DNA of 10,925 nucleotides from Stephanodiscus triporus (GCA_036939755.1 JALLAZ010001002.1:1-10925), one strand, 5' to 3'; shown: positions 1 through 8,717, counted from the first letter of the stretch. The notes: a model not told the origin generated them from the letters alone. Program-made: numbers and translations.

Positions 1-1
1 A

Positions 2-3000
2 ACACTTGACGAGGTGTTTCTATTGGTCGCTCGTGGCGAATTAGGTTCACATCCATCTTCTGAGGGAAAAGACACAGTGTCTATGAACAAAGAAGTCAGT
101 GAGGTAGTGGCCACCTCATCTCCCCACAATCTTCTGAATAACACCTTGAGAAAAGTTGGGGAATGCAGCCGTTTCAATCGTCATGTCCAGGCATTATTCG
201 CAAAGCGAGTGAAGAACTTCAAACGTGACAAGAAAGCTTGGTAAGCATTGCTTTTGGTATTGGCGTAATCCTTCTTCCATCACAACCTGTCATTCAACCA
301 TTGTGCTGTGATGTTGCATTCCAACACAGGTGCTGCTCGACAATTCTCCCTACTATAATTCCACTCTTGGGTTTCCTTGTTGTGAACTTTACTGGCAGGC
401 GTAGCCCCAACTTCCCTTCGTTAACTCTGTCCCTAGATCAAAATAATGTAGGAATCGTTTTTGAGCGAAACCCCATACCATTCAACAAACCGGGTGAGTA
501 TCCAGTGATGTCCATTCATTAATCTACAAGCAGCTCTCTCCTCTCACCACCCCCCATGTTGGCAATGATTTTACTCAGGCGAGTATGAGTGCCAACCCGG
601 CAAATGTGTCTATGGAGGCAGTACAACAAATGTGTCAGATGTGACATCTGAATTGTACTACTTTTGCGGAGCTAACGCGCGCGTGGGCAGTGCAGTCAAG
701 AATGGCACCAAAATTATCAACACATGTGCAATCAGAGACTCTCCCAGTATTATCAACCAGATAAACCAGTGGGGCGCATTTGGTGTTGGAACTGATTTGT
801 CTGACATCCCCAGCACTTCCAAGAGCATTCACAATATGACGGACGACTTTGGTGCTTCTTTGTATGGCGGGATTTTCTTCACTCATGATGAGGGTAGTAT
901 CACATCTAATGGCAGTAAATTTGATGATATTGTGGTAGATGGTTGCCGTGGAAACGCGGGCACCTACAGGTCGGCGGAGCAATGCGCCAACTTTGGAGGC
1001 ATCGGTTACATCGTAAAGTGAGACTGAATTTTGCCTTTCTTCTCTTGTTGCATCTCCCGAATGAGGATGTCACAGCTTAACCTGCCCCCCTTCTTGCATA
1101 GCTACAATTTCACATCCCTCCACAGCTCTTTGCTTTACCAAGCCACTGCCGATGAAGCATTACTGCGAAAATATACCAACAGTACGGACTACAAGATTTC
1201 AGTGTCTGTTTGGCCTCTTCCGATAACCTCAGCCGAGAAACAGTACACTCTGGCTTCGAATTCGTTCGTAGCGTGGTTTTTGCTGGTGTTGTCATTTCCT
1301 TTTATTGCGGGATCTTTTGCCACTTTTATTGTCGACGAAAGAGAACGAAAAGCCCGCCATTTACAAACCGTCTCTGGCGTGAAACCGTCCTCGTACTGGT
1401 TATCGACATTCCTTTGGGATATAGTGAACTACCAGATTCCGCTATGGACGGTGATAATCTTGATGTATCGTCTTGATATCCGTGAGTATTGAAGATTTCT
1501 AGGTGTCTGGCAGTGCTGGCTCTCCGTTCTTTGACTCACTATTTGCCCATCTGCCTCCACTCCTGGCAGAATCATTTATCACGAGTGATCGCCAAGCTGC
1601 GAGTACAACCACTTCTTTACTAATTCTCTTTGGGCCTGCGGCGGCCGGGTTTACGTACATAGTCTGCTTCTTCTTCAAATCTCCATCAATGGCCAACCTT
1701 TTTGTCATCGTCTTCAATTTTTTCATCGGGATGGCGGGACCTCTAGTTTGTTTCATTCTAAGGGTGATTGCGGCCGATCTCACCAATCCAAAGCCAAACT
1801 TGAAAAATGCAGCGATAATCCTCGAGTGGCTTCTCCGACTAATCCCATCCTTTTGTCTTGGGAAAGGACTGCTGTACACGTGAGGGTTCCATTTCTCTTG
1901 TATGTAACATCTTTTCTTCGCCTTTGTCTAACCAAATTTCAGTATCAACGCCAATTTCTTTGAGTTGATCGAAGAGAAAACTCTCGACACGTGGTCTCCC
2001 GCAATAGCTCTTTACGAAGTTATTTTTCTTGGAATCGAAAGTATTTTTTTCGTCATGTTGACTATCTGGATTGATATCCTTTCAACTAAGCCAAGCACCT
2101 CAATTCTACTGAAAAAGTTGACCGATTGTCTGACTTGTCGATGGCTTTTTTTTGATCAGTCTGATGCCGTCACAAATGTTCATTCCTTAAAAGATGATGA
2201 GGATGTGATCTTTGAAAACGATCGAGTTCGAAGTGGAAATGCTAACGAAGACCTCATCGTCTTGAATGCTCTATCAAAACAGTATCCAAATGGAAAGCAA
2301 GCTGTTGATTTCATGTCACTGGGAATTCCTGCGGGGCAATGCTTCGGTCTACTCGGGATAAACGGCGCAGGCAAGACAACTTGCATGGCAATGTTGACTG
2401 CCGAGTTTCCGCCTAGCAGCGGTGATGCAGTTTTGGACGGATTCAGTGTTACCAATGAGCCTGATCAGACTCGGCGCACTATTGGGTATTGCCCCCAATT
2501 CGATGCACATTTTGCTAACATGACAGGGGCGGAGCATGTTGAGTTGTATGCTGTCATCAAAGGTGTAAGGCGTGACCTGCTGAAAGAAGTGGTTGCGGCC
2601 AAACTGAATGAAGTCGGTTTGAGCGAGTTCGACGGCAACCGATTATCTTCCGGCTATAGTGGAGGAATGAAGAGGAAATTATCAGTTGCAATTGCGACAA
2701 TCGGTGCTCCACGGATTGTGTTTTTGGACGAGCCATCAACCGGTATGGATCCAGTTGCAAGGCGTGATCTATGGAAAGTTATTTCGACAATGGTTCAAGG
2801 CAGACGTGATGCGTCAGAAAGTCAAAGGACCTCAGTGATATTGACAACTCATTCCATGGAAGAGTGTGAAGCGTTATGCCCTCGAATCGGGATTATGGCA
2901 GGTGGAAAGCTTCGTTGTCTTGGTTCGGCACAGCACCTGAAGTCCCGCTTCGGCGGGGGCTATCAAATTGAAATGAAGGTGAAGCATCCATTGGATCAAG

Positions 3001-3688
3001 ACATTGACGTGCTCAAAGTTACACGGCTAATCCTAGGAAACAATAATGCGTTCGGTATAGATCCCGAAGCGGTCGATTTACACAAATTGGCAGCCGATAC
3101 CAGCCTCAACCTCGATCAAGTGAAGACAATGTGCAACAAGCTCACCGGAGATGATTATTTATCCAAGATGATCCATCCGGACAATCCAAATGGATACCAA
3201 ATCTTCAAGATTGCCAGCTCACCGATGGGTGTCTGCGTTGCCGAGTTCGTTGGTTTTTGTACAGAAGAGCTTCGCGTGAAGGCACTTGTTGATTATTTCG
3301 AGGGCTCGTACAATTCGACCATTCTACGAGAACGTCAGGGTGTGAAACTTCGATTTGAAATATCATCAAAGGGTGTAACCGTCTCTTCTGTCTTTGCCAA
3401 CATTGAAGAACACAAAGATGAGCTCAAGATTGAGGAGTACGGGGTCTCCCAAACTTCGCTTGAGCAGGTGTTCAATAGGTAATTCATCTTCTCATTTTAT
3501 CGGCACTCATGCTAACTACTTCGTCTTTACTTTTTGCATTCTCACTCTTGCGCCTTACTCTTCTTGGCGATAGTTTTGCATCCGTTGCAGAAGCAGAAAA
3601 AAAGAATACTGTCGATGGCCAGTGTAAATTGCGGTGGAGACGAATCCTACGTATAACTTCCCCACCGCGGATTGCAGCAGCGAAGTAG
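2..3688 (+). CDS. ABCA-type ABC transporter, C-terminal half (5' partial, seven exons)
   Basis: Exons that I can join in one frame are 2-240, 330-493, 579-1017, 1102-1481, 1570-1879, 1943-3478 and 3574-3688. Their sum is 3183 nt, giving 1060 residues plus a stop. All six introns are GT-AG and 63-95 nt long. The window opens at TLDEVFL, the usual tail of the first nucleotide-binding domain. The second membrane domain follows: a first helix in exon 2, a Cys- and N-glycosylation-rich extracytoplasmic loop in exon 3, and about six more helices in exons 4-6. The second ATPase domain has Walker A GINGAGKT (2355-2378), a Q-loop in YCPQFD, signature YSGGMKRK (2655-2678), Walker B IVFLDEP (2715-2735) and the H-loop His (2850-2852). 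All catalytic motifs are intact. ABCA proteins usually move lipids or hydrophobic compounds using ATP; the substrate cannot be read here. The N-terminal half lies left of the window. The last exon is the least certain, since without splicing the ORF stops at 3480-3482. Confidence 0.93.
3479..3573 (+). other. Last intron of the ABCA gene; donor overlaps an alternative stop codon
   Basis: The donor AG|GTAATT begins at 3479 and a pyrimidine-rich stretch leads to the acceptor GATAG ending at 3573. Splicing changes the end from FNR-stop to FNSFASVAEAEKK and about 30 further residues, ending at TAG 3686-3688. An FN(S/R)FA-like tail is common after the LEQ(V/I)F motif in ABCA proteins, so I favour splicing. 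If the intron is retained, TAA at 3480-3482 ends the protein at once. Confidence 0.6.
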
Positions 3689-3954
3689 TGTGTCCATAGG
3701 AGACTTCAACTCAAGCCTTAACCATATTTTGTTTTAGGAACTACTCTAATAGCCGGTCTTTACTACCGTTTGCAATTATTTTTTTCAGTTGCTCTATCCG
3801 AGTCTTATTAGATCTCTTGCCTGCTTCGCCTCGCTCATTTTGGCACGTGACTCTGCGGAGTGCTTCTTGCCTCTTCCTTTATTGTTTTTGTAATGCTCGT
3901 CAGTGATGCTTTGGCTAGGTATGAAAACAAACATTATGAGGAGCATTAAGGTCT
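3689..3954. other. Convergent 3' flanks of the ABCA and F-box/UBA genes
   Basis: This 266-bp spacer lies between two converging genes and holds no credible ORF. It is AT-richer than the genes on either side and contains T-runs near 3775-3785. A perfect 8-bp inverted repeat (TAATGCTC at 3891-3898, GAGCATTA at 3941-3948) is separated by 42 nt. Both 3' UTRs presumably end here. I see no clear polyadenylation signal. Confidence 0.5.
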
Positions 3955-6120
3955 TTAGTGATATGATTTACTACTTTTAAGGCTTGTCCTCCCTGGCGAC
4001 GTTGGCCCTGACGATTGTAGTGCCAAAAGCCCACGTTTCAACTGTGCGTTTTGCTGTGAACAGCCTTCGATCTCTGCCTCCAGGGCCACTATGCGGGCTC
4101 TACAACTCCTAACCTCCTTCACCAACAATTTCTTGGCAGTCTTCCACTCCTTCTCATTAGCCGCTATTTGCTCACGTTCGAATCTCAACATATCCGACAG
4201 CACACGCGACTTCTTCTCATTCTTGGTCACAATATCCGATGTCTCCTTCTTTATCGTCGCCTCTTTCGATTTCAACTCCTCGACCACCCTCTCCAATTCT
4301 TTCACCCTCTCGTCCAAGAATACAATAACCTCTTGATCTTCCAAACTTTTCTTCTGCACCTCCCTCATCTCCTCCTTTTGCGCTTGCACCACCCGCTCGG
4401 TATCGCGCACCCTCGTCACCAAAAATTCTTTAACGGCCTCGACGCTGGCGAGGTTGGCCTCGGCATCCTCCTTCTCGACTCGCCACTTGATTGCATCTGC
4501 CTCGCATTTTTGAAGCTTCTCGCGCATCCGGAGAATGATGGAGAGCTCGGCCGGCGTAAGCTTGGAGGCCATGCTGTTCGCCATCGCGGCGTTGAGCTTG
4601 ATTTCAGAACCGGCGTCGGGTGGGGCCGATGACGTGTTTGAGGACGGCGCAATACTCGAAGCTATTGGCGCCGATGACACCGAGGAAGCCTCGGCGCCCG
4701 CACCACCGAACCACGACGAGACTTGAGAAAACGGGTTCCCCCCACTTCCCACGGAAGTGCTCGAACCTTGTCTCCTGTGCTGCGTGGGACCAGGCGTGCC
4801 AAAAAGCTTCTGTGATGATTTTGCTGCCGTAGTGTTTGATGCCGTTTTTTTTGTTTCCGCTTCGTTAAACGACGCCGAGTGTGACGCATTCTGCGGAGTA
4901 GACGAGGAAGTAGAAGTGGGCACAGTTGCCGTCGGTGGCAAGTGGGACGTAGGCCGATGCTGCTGCTCCTCGTCGGCGCCAAGCAGCAATAGTTCCGCGG
5001 CGCTTACGACGTCCCCCTCGGCGGCGTCGAGGGCGCGCCTCGAACGATCGGGGTCGAAGCCCATCGATACTAACGTGCGGATCTTTTCTTCACTCTGCTC
5101 ATCCCGAGGGGGGACGTAGTCGTCGGCGACGACGGCGGCGGCGGCGGGGTCGGTCGTGCCTCCTTCCTCGGATCCACCCCGCGGTCGTCGTCCACGGTCG
5201 GCGTCGCGTCGTTCGCCTCCACCCCCTCCCCCCTCCCCGCCGTCGTCGCCCATCCCGAACATTACGTTCACCTTGCGAAGGAGCGCCTTGTTCGTGTGAG
5301 CGAAATTCATCACGTCCATCGGATCCGCGTACGCGAAGATGTTCATCAACGTCGTCTCGTCGAGCTCGTGCGGCGCGAAGAACGATTCGTCGTCGTCGTC
5401 GTCATCGTCGTCGTCGTCGTACCTCGACGCGTCCTCCGTCCCCCCTCCTCTCGTCGAATCCTCGATCGACGTCGTCGGGGGGGGTGCGCCTTTCCCCTCC
5501 GACGCCCTCGACTCGACGACGACGTCGATCGTCGTCATCGTCGTAGTCGTAGTCGCGCTCTCGCCCCCCTCCGCACGGCCCGGAACGTCGTCGTCGTCCT
5601 CCCTCGCCCTCGCCTCGGGGGGACCATCGGCGTCCCCCCCCCCCCCGTCGTCGACCGCCGACGTCCCCNCGACGTCGTCGTCGTCTTCGTCGTCTTCGGA
5701 CGTCGCGTCCCGCGCATCGTCGCGCCGCCGCCGCCGCCGCCCACCGCCGCGCGCGTCGACGGGTTTCCTCCCCCCCGTCGTCCCCGCCCCGACGTCGTCG
5801 TCGTCGTTCCTCCTCTCCTCCTCCTCCTCCGCCATCGTCATCGTCATCATCCTCGCGCTCAGCCCGACGACGTCGTACAGCAACGCCGATCCCAGCCTCT
5901 CCCTCTCCCTCCTATCGGCGTCCCACGCGGCCACGACGTCGTCGTGGCGCGCGCGACACCCCTCCAGCCGCTCCCGACACGCGCGCAGCTCGATCGACGA
6001 GCGCAGGTACGACTCGAGTGCGCACGCGTGCTCCACGTCGTGCAGCATCGACGTTAGGGTCGACTCCACCTCGGATCGGATGGACAGCTCGGCGATGGCC
6101 CGGGATAGCACGCCCTCCAT
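3955..6120 (-). CDS. F-box-like / UBA / coiled-coil protein (721 aa)
   Basis: I choose the ATG at 6120 (MEGVLSRAIAELSIR) because the open frame upstream to 6543 is Arg-rich low complexity overlapping the divergent gene. Residues 1-90 are helical and charged. Residues about 95-245 are Asp/Glu/Gly/Thr-rich, ending in a run of ten Asp. An F-box-like motif follows at about 250-287 (HELDETTLMNIFAYADPMD, then NFAHTNKALLRKV). A UBA domain lies at about 340-381 (core TLVSMGFDPDRSRRALDAA, then a second helix ending AAELLLLGA). A Ser/Thr/Pro-rich linker leads to a long coiled coil at about 520-705, rich in Lys and Glu heptads. F-boxes commonly bind Skp1 in SCF ubiquitin ligases and UBA domains bind ubiquitin, so a ubiquitin-linked adaptor or scaffold is inferred, not shown. 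It faces the 6331 gene across a 210-bp divergent promoter and converges with the ABCA gene. An N at 5669 and a 13-C run at 5634-5646 make the frame in the linker less certain. I recognise no named orthologue. Confidence 0.8.
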   Translation of the reverse strand: MEGVLSRAIAELSIRSEVESTLTSMLHDVEHACALESYLRSSIELRACRERLEGCRARHDDVVAAWDADRRERERLGSALLYDVVGLSARMMTMTMAEEEEERRNDDDDVGAGTTGGRKPVDARGGGRRRRRRDDARDATSEDDEDDDDVXGTSAVDDGGGGDADGPPEARAREDDDDVPGRAEGGESATTTTTMTTIDVVVESRASEGKGAPPPTTSIEDSTRGGGTEDASRYDDDDDDDDDDESFFAPHELDETTLMNIFAYADPMDVMNFAHTNKALLRKVNVMFGMGDDGGEGGGGGGERRDADRGRRPRGGSEEGGTTDPAAAAVVADDYVPPRDEQSEEKIRTLVSMGFDPDRSRRALDAAEGDVVSAAELLLLGADEEQQHRPTSHLPPTATVPTSTSSSTPQNASHSASFNEAETKKTASNTTAAKSSQKLFGTPGPTQHRRQGSSTSVGSGGNPFSQVSSWFGGAGAEASSVSSAPIASSIAPSSNTSSAPPDAGSEIKLNAAMANSMASKLTPAELSIILRMREKLQKCEADAIKWRVEKEDAEANLASVEAVKEFLVTRVRDTERVVQAQKEEMREVQKKSLEDQEVIVFLDERVKELERVVEELKSKEATIKKETSDIVTKNEKKSRVLSDMLRFEREQIAANEKEWKTAKKLLVKEVRSCRARIVALEAEIEGCSQQNAQLKRGLLALQSSGPTSPGRTSLKSSKSYH
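5387..5420. repeat. (TCG)n trinucleotide tract encoding poly-Asp
   Basis: This is an almost pure TCG/CGT tract with one A interruption at 5404. On the minus strand it encodes the Asp run just before the F-box-like motif. Such tracts change length by slippage, so the Asp count may vary between strains. Confidence 0.85.
5634..5669. repeat. 13-C homopolymer followed by an unresolved base
   Basis: Thirteen consecutive C (5634-5646) encode a Gly run on the minus strand, and an N follows at 5669. The reading frame joining the N-terminal helix to the F-box part depends on the exact count here. Neighbouring frames are also open because of the low complexity, so an indel would not be revealed by a stop codon. 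Confidence 0.8.
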
Positions 6121-6330
6121 CGTTTTCGATTGCTGGGGGGGCCGGGGGGAGTGGAGTTGGAGGACGGGACGGACGTCGATCGATGCGGGCTTGTGTGTTG
6201 TTGCTTGTTGCTGTGTGAGTTGCTGTGTGATGTTGCTGTGCGCTGGATGATTCGGCGGGAACGACAAATTTCCCCATAAGTAAAATCTCCCAAAACTTCG
6301 GTCGGTCGTCAGAGTCTCCGAAGAGAAATA
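6121..6330. promoter_or_regulatory. Divergent promoter region between two genes
   Basis: This 210-bp segment separates the start of the minus-strand F-box/UBA gene (6120) from the start of the plus-strand gene (6331). It must hold both 5' UTRs and probably a shared promoter. It contains a G-run near 6135-6150 and a GT/GTT-rich stretch (6190-6242) with repeated TTGCTGTGTGA-like words. I see no clear TATA box. Its role is inferred from position only. Confidence 0.5.
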
Positions 6331-7581
6331 ATGATGGCGTGCAGGCAATTGCATTCGGCATGCAGAGCTCTCCATCGGCATCTCCCGTCGGCTTCTCCTT
6401 CTTCTTCTTCTTCTGCCGCCGTCGTCGTCGTCGTCTCGCTTCCTTGCATCGCAGCGCCGCCGTCGTGTCGGACATCGTCGTCCGCGACGCCACCACGAGG
6501 CGACGACGGACGCGCGGGCGCCGCGTCGTCGGCACTTCGACATTTCGCGGATTATTCCGCCGTCGTCGTCCCGCGACGCGATGATTATCGCGAATCATCC
6601 CGCGACGACGACGACGACGACGACGACGAGGCCTCGGACCTACGACAACGAGGACGACGACGACGTCGCAAAAAAACTACTCTGAAATGCGGTCGGGCGC
6701 GACGAAGATGGATATCCTGGCGACGTCGTCGGGAGGAGGATGCCCTCGCATCGGAGGTTGGAGGCGAAGGGTGCGGGGACGGGGACGGGTGCGGGGACGG
6801 GGACGGGGACGGCCGCGTCGAGGGGACGAAAAATGCCAGAGACGACGACGACGACCACGTGCTGGCGGGTTTCAAGAACGAGGATGGGAATACGTTGTTC
6901 GGCATACCCATAGGTAATCCCATCAGAGAGCGGTACATCCGCAGTCAACAGAAGGTGACGTACCCAAGAACGCTGAGCGGGTGGAGGACGGTGTTCAGGA
7001 GGACCTGGGAGACGTACCTTTGGACGTTCGAGGGATTCCTGATAAAGGAGAAGAGGAGGGACGCCGACGGCAGAGTCGTACCGGAGGACGCGGACGAGGA
7101 CGAGGACGTCAAGGGACCGCGCGACGGGGCGGCGGAGGCGGCGGCGGGCGCGATCGCGGACAACGTGCGGAAGAATGTCTCCGCGATGACGAGGGAGACG
7201 CCGGAGCTATTGAGGATGGGAAAGGAAATGACCGGCGCATCGACGAAGGAGGAGATGCGTGAGTGGGTCGGCGATCAGCTGAGATTGGGCACGGCGTGTC
7301 TGTCCGAATTCATGAAGGGGTACCGGAGGGGCAGGGACGAGGAGATCGACAGGATGCTGAACGAGTACTTCAGGGAGCTTGACGAGGGAAGGGGAGGATC
7401 GGATGCGGCGGATGATCCTAGCGTTGGGGCGGGCGCATACCGGGCCGACGATGGCGGCGTTGCGCTGCGTACGAAGAGGGGGAAGAGGACGTGGGGAAGG
7501 AGCGAGCGGCGGAGACTCAAGGCCTTGGACAATAGGATGATGATAAAACCGCGCAGCCCGACAGTGCCACGCCAACAATAA
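6331..7581 (+). CDS. Unidentified protein with organelle-type presequence (416 aa)
   Basis: The first of two adjacent ATGs (6331, 6334) starts MMACRQLHSACRALHRHLP, an Arg/Ser/Ala-rich leader without early acidic residues, which fits a mitochondrial presequence. Residues about 91-99 are an Asp run and 107-135 are Arg/Lys-rich. Residues about 147-161 are a Cys-Gly-Asp repeat. The region most likely folded and conserved begins near residue 180: FKNEDGNTLFGIPIGNPIRE, followed by TYPRTLSGWRTVFRRTWE and TYLWTFEGFLIKEK. The rest is helical and charged, with MREWVGDQLRLGTACLSEFM near residue 307 and a basic tail. I do not recognise a family. It diverges from the F-box/UBA gene and converges with the plastid-protein gene. 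The stretch 6600-6830 is low complexity, so a hidden intron or frame error there cannot be excluded; the C-terminal 235 residues look reliable. Confidence 0.72.
   Translation: MMACRQLHSACRALHRHLPSASPSSSSSAAVVVVVSLPCIAAPPSCRTSSSATPPRGDDGRAGAASSALRHFADYSAVVVPRRDDYRESSRDDDDDDDDEASDLRQRGRRRRRKKTTLKCGRARRRWISWRRRREEDALASEVGGEGCGDGDGCGDGDGDGRVEGTKNARDDDDDHVLAGFKNEDGNTLFGIPIGNPIRERYIRSQQKVTYPRTLSGWRTVFRRTWETYLWTFEGFLIKEKRRDADGRVVPEDADEDEDVKGPRDGAAEAAAGAIADNVRKNVSAMTRETPELLRMGKEMTGASTKEEMREWVGDQLRLGTACLSEFMKGYRRGRDEEIDRMLNEYFRELDEGRGGSDAADDPSVGAGAYRADDGGVALRTKRGKRTWGRSERRRLKALDNRMMIKPRSPTVPRQQ
6603..6629. repeat. (GAC)9 trinucleotide tract encoding Asp
   Basis: Nine GAC units encode Asp residues in the 6331 gene. 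The tract is the reverse complement of the (GTC)5 run at 6421-6435 in the same exon, which encodes five Val residues, so the two could pair as a GC-rich hairpin in single-stranded DNA or RNA. Confidence 0.85.
6769..6812. repeat. 18-bp tandem repeat encoding Cys-Gly-Asp units
   Basis: Two exact 18-bp copies (6769-6786 and 6787-6804, unit GGGTGCGGGGACGGGGAC) are followed by one more GGGGAC. They encode GCGDGD-type units in the 6331 gene. The 18-bp period keeps the frame, so copy number can change without disrupting the gene. Confidence 0.85.
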
Positions 7582-7763
7582 ACGACGGCTAAGAGGATAT
7601 TATGGGAGAGAGCATTCAGACCCTGTTTAATCTGTACATGCACGATCCGTGCGTTTCTGTTTTCATGCCATCCATCAAGCCCTTAGGAAACGCCTGCTCC
7701 CACTCGAGCATACTCGCCAGGGCCGGCCGCGCATCAATCAATTCGAGGAACGACGTTCTCGGC

Positions 7764-8349
7764 TCATCGATCTTGCCCGCCACCCTTTTCCTCCTTCGCC
7801 TTCTCTCTCATCATCGCCCTCACCTCCCGAAACTCCCTCGCCGCCTCGATCTTACGCCAATCCGAGAACCCGCCGCCGTTGTATTCGGACGAAACCCTCC
7901 CGCTAGGCTTGTACTTCCTCTTACCGTAGAAGACTTCTCCGTTGCCCATCTTGATTCGAATCAGACAAAAGACGAAGTTTAGAGCGACGACTGACACACA
8001 TGTCAATTTTTTTAACCTCCAAATACGATACTCTAAGCATACAACTCACTCGCTTGTTGAAGAAGTCGTCGACGACGTCGTCGAAGTTGGAGAAGATGTC
8101 CGCGAGCTCCGCCAGGGGATTGGGAATGCGGAACTTGTCCATCTCGACGATCGGCGACTTGTCCCTTCCTTTCGCAGTCTCGTCGTCGACCGTCGCCCAT
8201 CGCACTTCTCCGTCGTCGTCATTGCCGACGACTGCATGCGGGGACGATCGGGAGGATGATGACACGGCGCTGCTCGGAACGAAAGCCGCAGCCGGACCCA
8301 CCGCAACGGCTGCCGCTAGAATGAGAAGTAATTTAGCAGACGAGAGCAT
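7764..8349 (-). CDS. Predicted plastid protein of unknown function (161 aa, two exons)
   Basis: Exon 1 is 8349-8050 and exon 2 is 7949-7764, separated by a 100-nt intron (8049-7950) with donor GTGAGT and acceptor ATCAAG, phase 0. The N-terminus MLSSAKLLLILAAAVAVGP is a signal peptide, and AAAF-VPSS follows at the cleavage site. A Phe after the ER signal is the known diatom-type plastid import motif (ASAFAP class), and the Ser-rich stretch after it resembles a transit peptide. The mature part has an acidic region, the segment FRIPNPLAELADIFSNFDD, and then GNGEVFYGKRKYKPSGRV and a Lys/Glu-rich helical tail. No membrane segment is visible in the mature part, so a stromal or membrane-attached protein is likely. 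I cannot name the family. It converges with the 6331 gene, whose end is 182 bp away. Confidence 0.82.
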
Positions 8350-8679
8350 ACCGTCCGACGAACGATCGCTAGAGGGGGCGACGCGCGCCTGCTGGATGGA
8401 GTTGCCAGGAAAAGTACTATTACTGCTGAGATAACAACTGTCGTCTGGGTTTTGTCACAATTTTCTATGAGTTTCAAGTGTAACTTTCATACTCTCCAAT
8501 TCAAGGAACGCGTCAATTGTTAGCTTATCAGTAGTAGAGGCGCCACCACGCTCCTGCCAGGATTTGTTAAAAGAGTTGTTCGTAGTACGTAGTAGAGACT
8601 CTCTCTCTGTCTGACTCACGAATTGCGGCGGGAGATGAGGGCTTCTCTTTCCCTGTTGGGCGAGCCCCACTCACTTGTA

Positions 8680-8717
8680 TCTAAAGTACTCCTAGTAGAC
8701 AAGTAGAGTACCTTAGA
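8680..8717. repeat. 12-bp imperfect inverted repeat (hairpin)
   Basis: The arms TCTAAAGTACTC (8680-8691) and GAGTACCTTAGA (8706-8717) match at 11 of 12 positions around a 14-nt loop. It could be a regulatory palindrome or a relic of a mobile-element end. It lies upstream of both flanking genes. Confidence 0.6.

Noticed and set aside
1066..1101. Alternative acceptor at 1065 for the third ABCA intron, giving a 48-nt intron
   Set aside because: It keeps frame, but the TAG at 1099-1101 follows a much better pyrimidine tract and gives an 84-nt intron like its neighbours, so I used that one.
5296..6250. Long plus-strand open frames (253 and 303 codons) opposite the F-box/UBA gene
   Set aside because: They consist of Ser, Val or Arg runs produced by the CGT triplets read in other frames. 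No domain is visible, and the minus-strand frame carries recognisable domains.
6121..6543. 141-codon upstream extension of the F-box/UBA reading frame
   Set aside because: It is Arg-rich low complexity that overlaps the start of the divergent 6331 gene on the opposite strand. The ATG at 6120 begins a plausible helical protein.
8455..8670. Minus-strand 71-codon frame in the intergenic region
   Set aside because: No domain, no signal peptide and no clear splice partner. It lies in the upstream region of two genes and could be chance.
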